64,000 nucleotides of DNA, from the NCBI GenBank assembly GCA_032718565.1, contig JAVGVS010000293.1, positions 67,501-131,500 on the forward strand. The letters are read 5' to 3'. Position 1 is the stretch's first letter. Each line of letters begins with the position of its first letter. Made by a program: the position numbers and the translations under genes. Shown here one piece after another: positions 1-12,060 of this stretch. Source of the stretch: Distichodus sexfasciatus (taxonomy: Eukaryota; Chordata; Actinopteri; Characiformes; Distichodontidae). The notes under the pieces are model-generated. The model was not told where the DNA came from, made no database searches, and saw only the letters and a program-made list of their open reading frames with translations.

Positions 1-328
1 CAGAGGTAAATTTGCACTGCAATGTACCACTGTCACCTACTGCATACCATTCTTCTCAGCGTTTTTTAAAATGGTTGCTAGTAAATAACAATTATAGTTC
101 GTTACCCATTACCATAAAGTTACTTACCCATTCAAAGGCTAGATGGTGATTTTTCGGCCCATTTTCAGCTATTTTCTCCTTCCTTCATCTCTGTCCCATT
201 CCACCTCTATTCCAGTCTTTCTCCCTCATAACCACTGCAATCCACACCCACTTTAAAACATCTTTCAGCGTTGTGAAGAGGCGGAACTTCACTCAAATCT
301 ACTCATATGTAACAATCTTTTTCCTCAG

Positions 329-429
329 GTCTGTTTGGAGGCCGGGGAAGAGGCATGCCAGGTGCAGGTCGTGGACAGCAACAAGACAAAAAGCCCGGAA
401 AACCACAGGGTGGAAAAAACCAGCACTAA
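329..429 (+). CDS. lsm4: LSM4, last coding exon (partial gene)
   Basis: This is the 3' coding exon of LSM4, a subunit of the Lsm1-7 and Lsm2-8 rings that bind oligo-U or oligo-A RNA ends in U6 snRNP function and mRNA decay. The acceptor is the pyrimidine-rich ttttcctcag ending at 328. The exon starts with two bases of a split codon, then reads LFGGRGRGMPGAGRG followed by a Gln/Lys/Gly-rich tail ending GGKNQH and TAA at 427-429. The human protein ends with a closely similar RG-rich tail (FGGRGRGGIPGTGRG, then a Lys-rich end). The Sm fold itself is encoded to the left of the window. RG repeats in this tail are arginine-methylation targets in mammals. The gene is convergent with RAB3A. Confidence 0.85.
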
Positions 430-1828
430 AACTCCACACATTACCTCCATATTTTTGTTGTTCCTTCTCTCCATTGACATATACCAGTTTCATATAACTC
501 TTTCTCACCCCGGAATCTGTTTTTAATGTCCGTTTAATTTAGGTGCACACTGATATGGAAATATTATTTTTCCTCATTTTGCATTGGAATATTGGAAAAA
601 GTATATTTTGAAAAGTTGGAGTGGACAATAGATGAATCTGTTGTTCTGGGATGCCTTGGAAATTTGCCGGTTTAGGTTTGAATTCTTCGCTGACATTGCA
701 TCGACTTTGTCATAAAATATCATTGAGTTTAGGATGTTGATTTCATTTTTACCACCGGAATGTCTTTCTGTTTTCTTTAGAAATAGATAAGAAATTCTGT
801 AAACTATGTCAGGAAGTTTGTCAATAAACATTTTTTGTTAATTGCTTATTTCTATTAATGGGCATATCTTAAAATGACATATATATAGTCTCCTTCTATA
901 AAAGCATGGATCCCTTTTGTTTTATGGTGTCTTTTTAGGATGACAAAGAACTCCCACTTTTACTTACAGGAAAATGACATTTCATGATCTAAAACCAGTA
1001 ACATAGTGCCCACTTCAGGTACCTTTAAGAGCAGCAGAAAATTGAGATGAACCTGCATAAATGATGTCTAATACATCATCCTTTTATGGCATCATGCTAA
1101 ATTGGTCCCTGACCTCACCTGCTATCCGGCTTTATCATTTGGGGCAATGGGAATCCTTTGCTGTAGTCAGTAACATTCTTGGGGAATATGGATGGTCAAA
1201 ATTCATGTGTCTGTTTGATTAAACATATGCAGAGTGGAGATTAATGAAGACTTTAAAGGTGCGTTAATCTTCTTAACCCCCAGTATTGAGTCTGGCAATA
1301 TTTCAGTCATACAGAACTGGAATCAGAATATAAAACTGGTATTTATTTTTAAATATTTAATCTTGAACTCTTCAGAATTTTGCCTTCATTTGCTAGGTAA
1401 AAGGAGGGCTGTAAGCCTCTGGCCACCCCTAGAAAAAGGTGATAAAGTGTGTTTGACTCCAGGGCAAGAATTTGACACCTTCTGGTGTAGAATATCACAT
1501 GATCATCTGCTCACCTACTGAAGGTTCTGTGCGTCTCAGGAGATTTTAATTAGACTGTTACTCTTCTCATCCTCCTACATTCCCAGCCCCGTACCCCTAG
1601 GCCGGGCAGCCTACTTTTTAAAGTCACCTGATAACCCCTGAATTTCTGTTGCCATAGTAACAGTTGGTGCAGCTGGTATTCTGACGTCATCATTTCCCCC
1701 CAAAGGGAGTAGTCTATTTTTAAACTGTTGGCAAGACATTTGTCCTCTGGTGCCCCCTAGTGAAATCATATTCATACATTTGGGTTTTTTGTTTTTTTTA
1801 GACAGAAGTACGTAAAATGACTGCATTA
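430..1828 (+). other. LSM4 3' UTR and LSM4-RAB3A intergenic DNA
   Basis: No coding sequence is recognised. The first about 400 bases are probable LSM4 3' UTR, up to the AATAAA at 823. The rest is AT-rich, unique-looking DNA. Short open frames on both strands lack conserved motifs. Confidence 0.5.
823..828 (+). promoter_or_regulatory. Candidate LSM4 polyadenylation signal (proximal)
   Basis: AATAAA on the + strand, about 395 bases after the LSM4 stop, followed by a T-rich stretch that could act as the downstream element. A second + strand AATAAA lies at 1829-1834. Which is used cannot be told from sequence alone. Confidence 0.45.
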
Positions 1829-1860
1829 AATAAATCCATTTAACAGCACAAACCTTTATT
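1829..1860. promoter_or_regulatory. Back-to-back polyadenylation signals of LSM4 (+) and RAB3A (-)
   Basis: AATAAA is at 1829-1834 on the + strand and at 1860-1855 on the - strand (TTTATT on +). The - strand signal is followed, in the direction of transcription, by a G/T-rich run, and it is the best distal end for RAB3A. The + strand hexamer could be a distal end for LSM4. If both are used, the two transcripts overlap tail to tail by a few tens of bases. Confidence 0.45.
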
Positions 1861-4095
1861 TTTTATTTCTGTAATTTCCACAACATACACAGTTGATTTG
1901 GTAAATTTAACCATGGGACATTTGACACCATACCCCTTTTACTGTATTTAGAGTAGATTTACTACTGCATAATAGTTGTTCTTGAATATACACTAAAATT
2001 CCCATAATAGAAAAAAGAAAACTAGAAAAAATAAGTAGAAAAAACAATGGAGCAATTAAATCTGATGGTGGATATTTTGTGTGTGTGTGTGTGTATGGGA
2101 AGAATTAAATTTAAATAAAATAAAAAAAACAATAAAAATACAAAAGATACAGCAGGACATTGGCCCTGTGATGCTGCAAAATTTAGATGTCTAGATGTTA
2201 TACACATGCCTTCATATCTCCATCAGTTTCATGTTATTTGACTGAACAGTTTTAACACGATCCTTATTAACATAGGAACAGCAACAGGCCCTTCCATTTT
2301 TCATTTCTGGAGCCCCAGAGCCTTTAACTGTCTCTGGTTTTCTGTTTATCTCACCCTGTTGTAACTTACGGTAAGACAAGACATGTCGAATTTAAGCAAC
2401 ATGGAGCAATCCTGACTAGTTGGAGCCAAAAGTATCTGCTAAGAAGCCAAAAAATTGCAAATCCTTAATGTCCCGCTCATTCCTGGACCGGCAAAAAATA
2501 ATGAGTAATACTTTAAAAGATCTTTTTTTCCCCTCAATATTGCTTTGTAATAAAGTGACACATTCATTCACAAGCAGGCATACACAATAGCAGATAAAGC
2601 ACATACTTTAAATAATGTTTTTCTTATCTCTTCTTCAATAGTCAATAAAGCATGATCCACACATAAAACTAAAGACTCAAATATATTTACAGTAGGTCTT
2701 TTAAGGAAGACAGCATAGCAAAGGAAAAAAAGCTGGGAATAAATTTTTTGACAGCAGGGAGGAATCTCACTTAAGTCACAAAATTGTTATTTGAGGTGTT
2801 TCTTTTCAATCACTGCATTGTTTTTCTATCATGCCTGTGTTAGGTTGGTCGAGTAACAGTCCAAGTAGCAGTCTGGCAACGAGTACACGCACAAGAAGAT
2901 GTTTTTCTCTTTACCATTTTACGAATAAATGCCTTGCATCACTCAGGTCTACTTACAACATTTATAAAAAAGGTCAAAAACACACTGAATATAAATCCAG
3001 TGGTAAATAAAGGACGGATTACACAATATCAGGTAATGTTGTTTAGTCTGGAGATTGGAGTCCCTAAAACCTCCCAGAAACAATGTTCCGCTGCTACAAC
3101 ATGGTGACTGCAAGCACACATACTGAACTATTACACCTTTGATTGAAAGGAAACAGCTATCAAAGTGTTGGCTTCTTATAGCAATCGAGAGTGCGGAATC
3201 TTTACAACTAATCGCCTAAAATGGCTTGGCTTCCTTCCATGCATTTTTACAACGAGGAATGTTTGTGTATGATAGTTGAGATCTACAAGTCTCATGAGGG
3301 TTACGATGACTAAAGGTACACTGTGTAAGAACTACGAGTAGGCAAGAGATCCGTGACGAGCATCGCAAAGGGTTAGCACAAAAACATTACATGACTTCTC
3401 TTGTTTTCCTTACATTTTTTCAGAACTATGTTGTTTTTCAAAAACTTTTTTTCTTGAATATACCTGTATCAATTAAATACTGCACATTTTCTATATACAC
3501 ATTTGGAATAAATATACAGAAAATTCTCCTCTATTCTTTGTTCATGTCTGTGGTAACTCAAGGAGGGTGAGGACAGAAAACAAAGGAATGTACAAAAAAT
3601 CAAAAGGAAAAAAAAATCAGGAGGATGAAAAATGGCACCTGAAGGCCAGGAGGGAAAAAAAATCAGCTGAACTGATCATGTTCAGGGTTTCACATGTGAT
3701 GAAAAGCACAAAATACACAATGTCATTATTTGGATTTTGATTTGTGCTTCGCCTAATCAAAGGTCTAATCAAATCTTTAGTGTGTAGATTAATATGGCTT
3801 TCCCTCTCCACGTCTAAGATGACAGAGGGTACCAAGCTTGAAAAATCTGATCAAAATAGCATTAAAAATGACCGAGTCACACTTAAAATCGATTGCAACA
3901 GAGCGGAGAAATGGCAGAAAAGAGCAGAAAAAAGAAAGGGCGAAAGAGTTCTGGGAGGAGGAGCTACTTTTTTTTCTTTTTCTGTAAGCTTTTTAAAGTC
4001 GCTGTTTTACCTTTGTTTTTCCCGTGAGTGGTAGTGCAGGGCAGTGTATTTGGAGGAGGGTGAAGTTGGGAACGGGGGAGATGTTTGGGGCTGTT
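1861..4095 (-). other. rab3a: Probable RAB3A 3' UTR
   Basis: About 2.2 kb between the RAB3A stop codon and the AATAAA at 1860-1855. It has no recognised repeats beyond a short GT run near 2080 and no convincing open frame. It is AT-rich with many T/A tracts, as expected of a neuronal 3' UTR. The assignment is inferred from position and the polyadenylation signal. Confidence 0.5.
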
Positions 4096-4286
4096 TTAGC
4101 ACGCACAGTCCTGGTGTGGGGCGGCTGGCTGCTCGGTGAGCTGTGGCCCCTGTTTGGCCCCCGTGACGGCCGGGTCGGCGGCGTCCAGGCTCTCCGACAT
4201 CTTCTCGCAGATGATGTCCACCAGCCGCTCGAAGGTCTGCTTCACGTTGATGTTGTCCTTGGCGCTGGCTTCGAAAAACTCAAAGC
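4096..4286 (-). CDS. rab3a: RAB3A coding exon 4 (SAK motif and prenylated C-terminus)
   Basis: Encodes residues 158-220: FEFFEASAKDNINVKQTF through HQDCAC, stop TAA at 4098-4096. The hypervariable tail (LTEQPAAPHQ) is the least conserved part of the protein. The acceptor is cctccag. The exon is clearly GC-richer than its flanks. Confidence 0.96.
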
Positions 4287-7200
4287 CTGGAGGTAATGAG
4301 ATGCAGGAATTAAAAGCAGGCCCTCGTATAAAGTCTACACTTAAGATTGCTAAACAGAGTGACCAGATTTAAGTTTGTGAAGTGCAGTAAGGCTATAAAA
4401 AACGCAAGTGGAAGTGAGTAGGGGAAGAGTGAAGTAACTAGTTTGGGAAAGCCCCAGGGAAACACAACGAGAATCCAATGTAAGAATGTTTGAGGCTGAG
4501 GTACAATTAAATCCCAGATGATTTTAGAATCCCGGCCAGACGCATTTTTTAGGTCTTAAAAAGAGGTCATGTCCAGGGAAAAAAGGATGTCTGATCACCA
4601 TATGCTAAAACCATAAACTTATTTTCTAGCATCTGATAAGAACTACAAATGCTGGGGAGCAGCTAACTAAAATGATCAATGCTACTATCTTGGCTACTTT
4701 TCAGTAGCCGACCAGGGCTGCGTTTTACTACACTATGTACTAACACTATGTTAGTTGCTAATATACACTATGTTAGATGCTAACGTAGTAGCAACTATGG
4801 TTTTGGGAAATATACCCCTAATAGCGAAACTACTTTTAAAACACTGTAGCTTTTCCAGTGACTAAATGTTGTTTCACAAATAGCAATGAATTGCTACATT
4901 ATTACAAAAATATTACTTTTTTCACCTTCAAGATTTTTCTCATTGGTTTGAGTTGGCAGAAGGTTGCACCAAAAGTAGCTTCTGACTGTAAGAAGCTATT
5001 ACATGAATTAGGTCTAAATTATAACACGTCTGAAGACGTGTTCCAACCTTAAATAAATCTAAGATTAAAACAAATAATCTTAAATCTTTATCATGTAACA
5101 AATTAAAATAATACTTTTTACTTTGATTTTGACATTTTTCAATTGACTTGACTTGAATTATATTTAGGCACCTAATTTCTACTTCTCATTTGTATCCATT
5201 TTTGTAAATACAGAAATGAAAAAGAAAACTAGTAATTAAAATGGATTGTATATGGATTGTATATATTATGAAATAAGTTACATGAATATGTAATAATGAC
5301 ATTAATCCACCATATCAACAAATATGTTGTACATATGCATAAAATCTGTATATAAACTATATCTAAATATATAGAGAACTGATTTGTCTTCATTGACAGT
5401 CAAACATTTCCAAAAAACACTTTTTTAATTTGACAGTATTCATGCCTATAATACAACCTGTAGTCCACTATAACTCTAAAAATAAAGGTAAAGTTATTTG
5501 ATAAAAAATATGGTCATAATAGGACTACAGTCTATAAAGTATCCCTTCACTGACAGCTATTGGTATCACCAGGAATCAAGATCAAAATCAAGTATGCTGA
5601 ATAAATGCTATATATCTCAGCAATGAATGTCAGTTCATGTTTGCGAGAATGACCAGATGCAAGGTACTTGCCTGGCCAATCCAAAAATAAACTGGAGGAA
5701 TGAATGGACTAAATGATGAATAAACTCACCAAGATGATCAGCGAGTTGCCGACCCCTTTCAGAAGCCACCACCCTTTCGTCCTCCATGTCACACTTGTTG
5801 CCCACCAGAAGCACCTGGGCATTATCCCACGAATACGTCTTTATCTGTGTTGACCTGGCAAAACAAAGAAAATCACAGAGATTTGAAGGTAAAATGAACT
5901 CTTAAGATGATGGTACTTTCTGCTTAACTACATTACAGAACTACTTAATTGGGCACCTTGAAAAGAGGAATCCAACATTTGCCTTGAGTTTTGTAGTGTA
6001 AAAATAAATTTTCAGTGTTGGGGATGCTACTTTTAAACTGTAGCTGTACAAGCTACAAGATACTTTTGATTAAAAATATATATCCTAGCATGTATCCTAC
6101 AGCTAAGCAACTGTTTTAATATAGTAGTTAGCTATGCAAGAAGTTACAGAGAAAAATCAACTAAATCGAAGTTATGTCATAGCCACAGGTTCTTGCCTCC
6201 ATCTTGACCAAGGTGGACTCCATTCTCTGACTCCATCTCGCAGCTGCCGAGAGCATGCTGCGACACAATGAGCATGCGCGGCATGGGCATGTGAAAGTAT
6301 TAGATGCCAAATTCAGCACCAATCAGAAACAATCTAGTAACTGAAAATATCTTTTTGTCCCTTTAATAAAGATATGGTGTTAGCTACTGAAAAGATAGTA
6401 GCATTACTGCTTATAGTTAACTATTCCCCAACTCTTTTTAAGGTTATTAAAAAATTTATCTATCTCATGTATATCTTTGTTAGGTGAAAATGCACGGAAT
6501 GTCAACTCAGCAAAATGAGAAAATTTATACCATCAACTCCTGATTTCAGAAAACATTCAGAACTGTATTATCAGAATCACTTACCAGTCCTGAACAGCAG
6601 CGAAAGACTCCTCGTTAGTGATGTCATACATGAGGATAAAGCCCATGGCTCCCCTGTAGTAGGCTGTGGTGATGGTTCTGTAACGCTCCTGCCCTGCCGT
6701 GTCCTAATCAGGAAGACAACGGACAGTTTGAAGGTCAGGAAAAAATGAGATTAAATGCAAAGCACGATCTCAACACGCAACCTTGGAGACAGCATTCAAC
6801 TCTAAGCGTTAAAGCTGTGGACTGGACTTGCATGTCAAAACTCTGAGAAGGCGTCTGAATTTTGCAACACTGAAACTGTGTTTATTTAGTTTGTTGATTC
6901 TCAGATATATATCTGAATCTCACCATGTGACACATTTGAGTAATTTTTGCTGCAAATTAGAGCTACTTTCATGCAGTTACACTAACTTAAAACGGTCTAA
7001 AACGTATATTTAGCTGAACCGAAATGCATAAAATGCATCCAATTAGTGTAACACTGCTGGTGGGATTATGTAATCCAGCTGGGGGCTAAATCAATCATCG
7101 GGACGCTCGATGACTATCAGCATTGCAACTAATTTACTCAGTGCTTACGTCCAAGGTTTCAGCCCTCATGCTGGTAAGCAACTAAGGTCGACCTATCAGG

Positions 7201-8363
7201 TTACCACAAGGCCTGTAATGAACAGACGCATGACTGTTTGTTGTCTCCACACTGTTACGGGCTTGAGATACCTGAGAGCAACCCGGCACCTCATGAGCAA
7301 ACGCTGGGGGAAAAGAATACACTTCCCATCTGCCTTTGCCCCTGACGCCATGCCGTTACACATGCAAATACAGCTACGCCAAAGTGAAATGCAGCACTGT
7401 GCGTTCCTTTCAGAGAAGAAACGCAGAAAAAAAGATGCAGGAAAGCCAGTAAACACAGTGCAGCGTGTAGCCTGGATTGTGCCCGAAGCCTTTTCTCTGG
7501 CTTTGGCTGCTGTGTTTCTACACTGACAGGAGAGGGGGGAGGGGGGCTTATTAGAAGAGGGCGTTTGCGACAGAAACCTGAGGCACTGGGGGAGGGGTCC
7601 TGCTATGCTGTGTGCATTACTGATTGGTTGTTAGTCCGGTGCATCAGATTTTATAAAACTGTACAGTTCCATCCCTTAGCCACCCAGCAACTAACCAAGC
7701 ATCGCACTGACCATCGTCCATGTGTATGATCCTATAACAACGTGAATGTTGAATTCTTATTAACCTACAATATTCAGCAGACGCTCCTATCCGTATTTCT
7801 CAATCACAGAGACAGACTCCCTGGATCAAACTGGAGTTTAAAGCCTTGCTCAGTCACCCAATAGTGGATTATAGGTTCTCAGGATTTGAACCCCAACCTA
7901 CCACCTCCTGTTACTCTTCTGTTGCTTTGTTGCAAATTGCAACGAAGAATGAAATTCCATGCCCATCTTATTTACAGATCAGGCGAATAAAAAAGCTCAC
8001 AGGTCAATCCTAATGCTCTTGTTCTATTTTCACTACAAGTAATTTCAATCCCGCCAGCTCAGTTTCATCCCTCGCTGAATATCGTGTTCCATCCGCTGTG
8101 CCATTGTAACGTCGGATGTGGAGATCGGGTCTCACCCAGATCTGCAGCTTGATCCTCTTGTCGTTCCTGTAGATGGTCTTCACCTTGAAGTCGATGCCCA
8201 CCGTGCTGACAAACGCCGGGGTAAAGGAGTCATCTGCGTAGCGGAACAGAAAGCTGGTCTTGCCCACGCTGCTGTTGCCTATGATCAGGATCTTGAACAT
8301 GTAATCAAAGTTCTGGTCAGAAGACTCCTTTTGGCCATAGCGGTTATCTGTAGCTGAAGCCAT
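4096..8363 (-). CDS. rab3a: RAB3A, Ras-related small GTPase of synaptic vesicles (complete, 4 coding exons)
   Basis: Coding exons are 8136-8363, 6585-6703, 5730-5854 and 4096-4286 (228+119+125+191 = 663 nt), giving 220 residues plus stop, the length of mammalian RAB3A. All junctions are GT-AG and phases match. Visible motifs: P-loop GNSSVGKT (29-36), switch I region STVGIDF, DTAGQ (77-81) with Gln81, NKCD (135-138), SAK (165-167) and the C-terminal Cys-Ala-Cys (218-220) for double geranylgeranylation. The N-terminus MASATDNRYGQKESSDQNFDY is RAB3A-specific rather than RAB3B, C or D. RAB3A cycles between GTP-bound vesicle and GDP-bound cytosolic pools and acts through RIM and rabphilin in exocytosis. 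The acceptor abuts the ATG, so a noncoding first exon must lie upstream, as in mammals. Which teleost duplicate this is cannot be settled here. Confidence 0.97.
4287..5729 (-). other. rab3a: RAB3A intron 3
   Basis: AT-rich intron with no gene. Around 4680-4860 it has short reiterated motifs (cactatgttag, gctaac, gtagcaac) like the tract-rich interior of fish hAT-type MITEs, but I could not set its ends. Confidence 0.5.
5730..5854 (-). CDS. rab3a: RAB3A coding exon 3 (NKCD guanine-specificity motif)
   Basis: Encodes residues 116-158: STQIKTYSWDNAQVLLVG, then NKCDMEDERVVASERG. The acceptor is tttgccag and the donor gtgagt. It ends with the first base of Gly158. Confidence 0.96.
6013..6435. mobile_element. 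hAT-like nonautonomous element (MITE) in RAB3A intron 2
   Basis: The left end reads cagtgttgggga and the right end contains the degenerate inverse tccccaact. The interior is rich in gtagctac/gtagttagct motifs and has a core, accaaggtggactccatt...actccatctcgcagctg, that recurs near 53,040-53,100. There is no transposase frame. The family assignment rests on the CAGTGTTGGGGA terminus typical of fish hAT MITEs. Confidence 0.55.
6585..6703 (-). CDS. rab3a: RAB3A coding exon 2 (switch II)
   Basis: Encodes residues 77-116: DTAGQERYRTITTAYYRG through ESFAAVQDW. It carries the catalytic Gln81. The acceptor is ctgattag and the donor gtaagtg. The last codon (Trp116) is split after two bases. Confidence 0.96.
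6704..8135 (-). other. rab3a: RAB3A intron 1 of the coding region
   Basis: No gene. An open frame of about 138 codons on the + strand at 7110-7526 shows no recognisable domain and is judged fortuitous. The stretch 7775-7905 resembles a common fish interspersed repeat (see separate entry). Confidence 0.5.
7772..7905. repeat. Fish interspersed repeat fragment (gcagacgctcctatcc / ccttgctcag / atttgaacc family)
   Basis: Contains in order ttcagcagacgctcctatcc, agccttgctcagtcacccaat and ggatttgaacccc, the ordered blocks of a repeat very common in teleost DNA. Related fragments are near 18,160, 26,745, 47,320, 57,480 and 61,065. The call is made by pattern memory, not by search. Confidence 0.5.
8136..8363 (-). 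CDS. rab3a: RAB3A coding exon 1 (start, P-loop, switch I)
   Basis: Encodes residues 1-76, from MASATDNRYG to KLQIW. The acceptor tcttttctcctcag directly precedes ATG at 8363, so the start is fixed and the 5' UTR lies in another exon. The donor is gtgag at 8135. The open frame beyond the donor is intron readthrough. Confidence 0.96.
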
Positions 8364-11099
8364 CTGAGGAGAAAAGACAATCGAGATTCTGCTTAGGGTT
8401 AGGATTAGTTTATTTGAGATTTAAAAAAAGATATATTTGCAGAAAGGAGATTTTTTATTTATATTTTCAGAAGCCTGTTCTGTGGGTTCACAATGTTTTT
8501 GCATGTAATGGCCTGCATGAAAATGTGATGAAATTACATTAAATTAGGAAGTTACCCAACAATGATTGTCATGAATGTATGACAGCATTTATTAGGAACC
8601 CATGACTTGCCATCTTCTAACCTATTCACCAATGGTCGGTTTCTGAGCACAAGATTTCTACTGCTTTTGCTCAAGAATCCCATAAATATCTAGCAAACAA
8701 CATTTCTGTATTGAAAAACTCCCCATTCATAAAAGGTTAGCACACACAAACAGCAAAAACACATAACAAGGTATATGATATCTCTAGGAATGAATGAGCC
8801 CTGTGTAGACATTACAGCAGAGATGTTTCCTCCAGTATGATTTAGCACCCTAAGAGACTGCAGGATGCCTTGAGTAAAAAAACTCGGTGCCATAAACTAT
8901 CAAATCCAAAAGCTTCTCCATCAGTCCTGAAGTGCTATTCATCAGCCTCACTGTGGCGGTGAGCAATAAATCAATGGGTAACGCTGCAGCAGTTACCATG
9001 AAGAGACAAGTCGGGAAGGAAAGGCTATATTTATATTTGCTGTTTATGAGGAAAATCATTCATTTATCTACATGACAGATGACAATTATCATAAAAAGTA
9101 GTGAGTAATGATTAGTTAAATTCAGAGAACCTTCAATCTGAGTAATATTTAGTCACTACTTTACATAGAATAAGATCCTCAAAACCTAAACTAAAATGTA
9201 ATAAATACTTAAGATGCATGCTATCTGACACCTCCGTTACTAGCTAACAGTTACATGCTGTATGATGAATGTGCTACCGTCCAAAAATGGTCAGGCAGGA
9301 ATGAAATGATAAGGTCTTTGGTAAAATAGATATTTTCACAGGTGCCAGAGCTTGGCGTTCATCACTTGGTCCAGCCATGTTGGATCAATATTTGATACAG
9401 AGCCATTGGCTCTGGTCCCATCTGTCTCACCAGCAGGACTCTAAAAACAGGCTCTGATTGTGTTGCATTGACCTCTGCTTGGCTGAGGCAAAAATCATGC
9501 CTTCTGTGGCAGTCCATAAAGCTTTTTGAGGTCTGGTGCTGTAGACTGAAAATATGAAATTAACTTAAGGGTGGTTGGTAATTAGCCTACATCACAAGGC
9601 CAAAGAAAGGACATGCAAGATGGAAAAGCTGAGAAACAGACCATTGTAGCAGCAGCTTTATTAAACTGCACACATCTGTAGATCTTGTATAGCTGAAGAG
9701 TCACTGGGTGAATATGCAGGGATGACTTGCCTCACATTGAGATCAACCACAGGGTGGGAACATTTGATGCTAATCACCATGATTCAGGCTGTAGTAAGGT
9801 CTTCTCCACTAGTAGTCACCCCTGACTCAGCTCTAACGACTTGAAACATAAAGACGTCTCTACAGAATGGCGAGTTCTATGTTTAAAATTGTATAGGTAT
9901 GGGCGAAATTTAAGGGACCTGTGATCTTGTGATCATTCAAGATTTTCTAAGAACCAATGTCTTAAGGAATCATTGACTTGACTCCCTGATTTTAATGCTG
10001 ATATCTTGATGTATTCTATTAAAAATTATGGATTCACAAACCAACAACAACAGGAGAGAGATGTTGGGGTCACTAAGTCCCTTATTAGGTTTCTGAGAAA
10101 CCTGATCACAATGTAGCATTACAGCAAAGTGGAGCAGGACGGTGGCCTTCTTCACTAGGTGCCTACAGGTTAAATAGGACATGCCTGAACTCATGTAATG
10201 CAGTGAAGATGGAAGAGAAAACTGCTTCTGAAAAATGTTCCAGTGAGACTATGAATGAATGGAAACTGAATATCAATGTCAGTTAATTAACATAGCTTTA
10301 GTATTCATTCACTGCCAACCACATAAACAACATATCAATACAGCAGAACTCTCTTTGTGTATATCTTTTACATCTTTGAATGTCCTATCAATGTCCTAAT
10401 CTTTACCAATGCTAAAGGTTCCTCATCAAAATACCGCTTTAAAGTTAAGCTGTCAATAACTATAACCTCATTTCAAATTATCGACATTGATCAAAGATGA
10501 CCATATAGCTAGCATAACCTAATGCTTCCACTGCAGGAAAGCTCTGCACAGCACCAAAGAAGAAGAATGCAGGAGCGTTTAAGGTTTCAGCATTTCTCCA
10601 GATAACGCATTCTAAAAATAGAAACTCTCTTTTTGGCTCACACAGGCAGGGACTGGTGAGACAAAACAATGCAAATACTATTCCTTTAGGAAAAACAATT
10701 CATATTTGGCATGAGCTGGGAGGCCAGAGATTATGTTGTTTCGTTAACTGTGGTGAAGCACTGAGGGTCTTGGACAGGTTGTGTCACGTTATGATAGCTT
10801 CAGCGGAAAAATCTGTCATTTTGGACAAACTTGAAATGTAAGGACCAAGAGTGTCAACCTAAACATAAACTTACAACATGTTACTTGACCACAACGGCCA
10901 CAACTTTGGAGTTGAAGGTTAGGAGGGTTGAGGTCATCAAATGTCATAATTAATAATAATGAATTACTCAGATGTTGGTGATGAAGTCATCTTTCCTTAA
11001 AATGCATTCTTGTAACATGAATATAAGAAATAATTTACAGTAGGTATTTAAAAACAGTTACATCGAGCAGATGACCCGACAGAAACAAAATGGTTAACG
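8364..11099 (-). other. rab3a: RAB3A 5' intron
   Basis: About 2.7 kb of mostly unique AT-rich DNA between the ATG exon and the CpG-rich promoter candidate. No conserved coding segment, tRNA or clear repeat was recognised. Confidence 0.45.
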
Positions 11100-11899
11100 A
11101 CAACGAGGACATTCGTTCTCCTTAACGACCCGCAAACGGCTCTGTCAAAACCTTTAGATATTTATTACGTTCGGCGAGGACGAGTAGCGGCCTGACGCAA
11201 AGGCAAAGGTGTTAGAGATGTCTATTCACACGGAGTATAAAAAATAAAATGAAAAAGCTGTCGTTTGATTTGCGTGCTAAATACAAATGTTGTGTATGAG
11301 AGTGTGTAAAAACGGAGCTGTTTGGGCGGATGATGGCGGTGGGGGTCGGTTCGCGTAATCTTTAGATGTGGCCGCACGGCCGCCTCCTATATTCGAAAAA
11401 CACAGAAACGCATCCAGTGCGTTTAGGATGTGTCACCCGCAGATATTACGTAATACTACAGTACATATCAAATATGATTTTTTTTCTCTCGCTAATTCAG
11501 CTCGGAAAAAGACGATTTTATGTCCAGGAATTATCGATGGACAGGTTACAAAAAAGAACAATCGGCCCCCAAACGGTACATACTGTTCTCAAATAGCCAT
11601 ATAACGTGTCAAATATGAACATCGCATTACAGATATGCCTTTTTTTCTGGCAGCCCACATCTAAGCACTTAAGGATGCTGCTGTTTCTATGTGAGGTTTA
11701 TGTCAAATGAAGGTTATTCTTTGCGTTTAAGAGTGAATTTGCGCAGCTTTTACGGTGACCGTCCTCAAACCACGACAAACGCATTCGCGCGTATTAAGCA
11801 AACAACCTTAAAATATTATGCCAATTGCCTTACCGCGAGAGATGTTTTAAAGCGTCAATTACGCCAATGCTGCACCTCTTCGAGCACCTGCAGAAATTT

Positions 11900-11907
11900 T
11901 GACGTCA
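11900..11907. promoter_or_regulatory. Consensus cAMP response element (TGACGTCA)
   Basis: Perfect palindromic CRE inside the CpG-rich candidate RAB3A promoter. CREB-family binding is inferred from the motif only. Confidence 0.5.
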
Positions 11908-11960
11908 CTTGACGGGCGGATGACGCAGCTAATGGGCGGTGCTCGAGGCCGTCAGCGCCT

Positions 11961-11986
11961 TGATTGGCGGCTCCGAGAGCCAATCA
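11961..11986. promoter_or_regulatory. Paired inverted CCAAT boxes (NF-Y type)
   Basis: TGATTGGC and GCCAATCA form a perfect 8-bp inverted repeat with a 10-bp spacer; each arm is a CCAAT box with NF-Y-like flanks. It lies 53 bp from the CRE. Confidence 0.5.
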
Positions 11987-12060
11987 GGAACAAGAATAGC
12001 GTTGGGCTCGTGTAAAATATTCAGGCCGCGTTAAAGCCATCAGGATCTCATATATTATGT

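Larger units (their letters stand above)
11100..12060 (-). promoter_or_regulatory. rab3a: CpG-rich candidate RAB3A promoter and noncoding first exon
   Basis: CpG density rises sharply here against AT-rich flanks. The segment has a consensus CRE (11900-11907) and two CCAAT boxes in inverted orientation (11963-11967 and 11980-11984). Read on the - strand, a good donor (gcg|gtaagg, exon base 11834) could close a short 5' UTR exon joining the acceptor at 8364. RAB3A is expected to have a noncoding first exon. The transcription start itself is not determined. Confidence 0.5.

Noticed and set aside
7110..7526. 138-codon frame on the + strand in a RAB3A intron
   Set aside because: No recognisable motif, no splice context, and no support from neighbouring sequence.
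11870..11960. RE1/NRSF site in the RAB3A promoter
   Set aside because: Only half-site likenesses (cgagcacc, gtcagcgcc) with wrong spacing and order.
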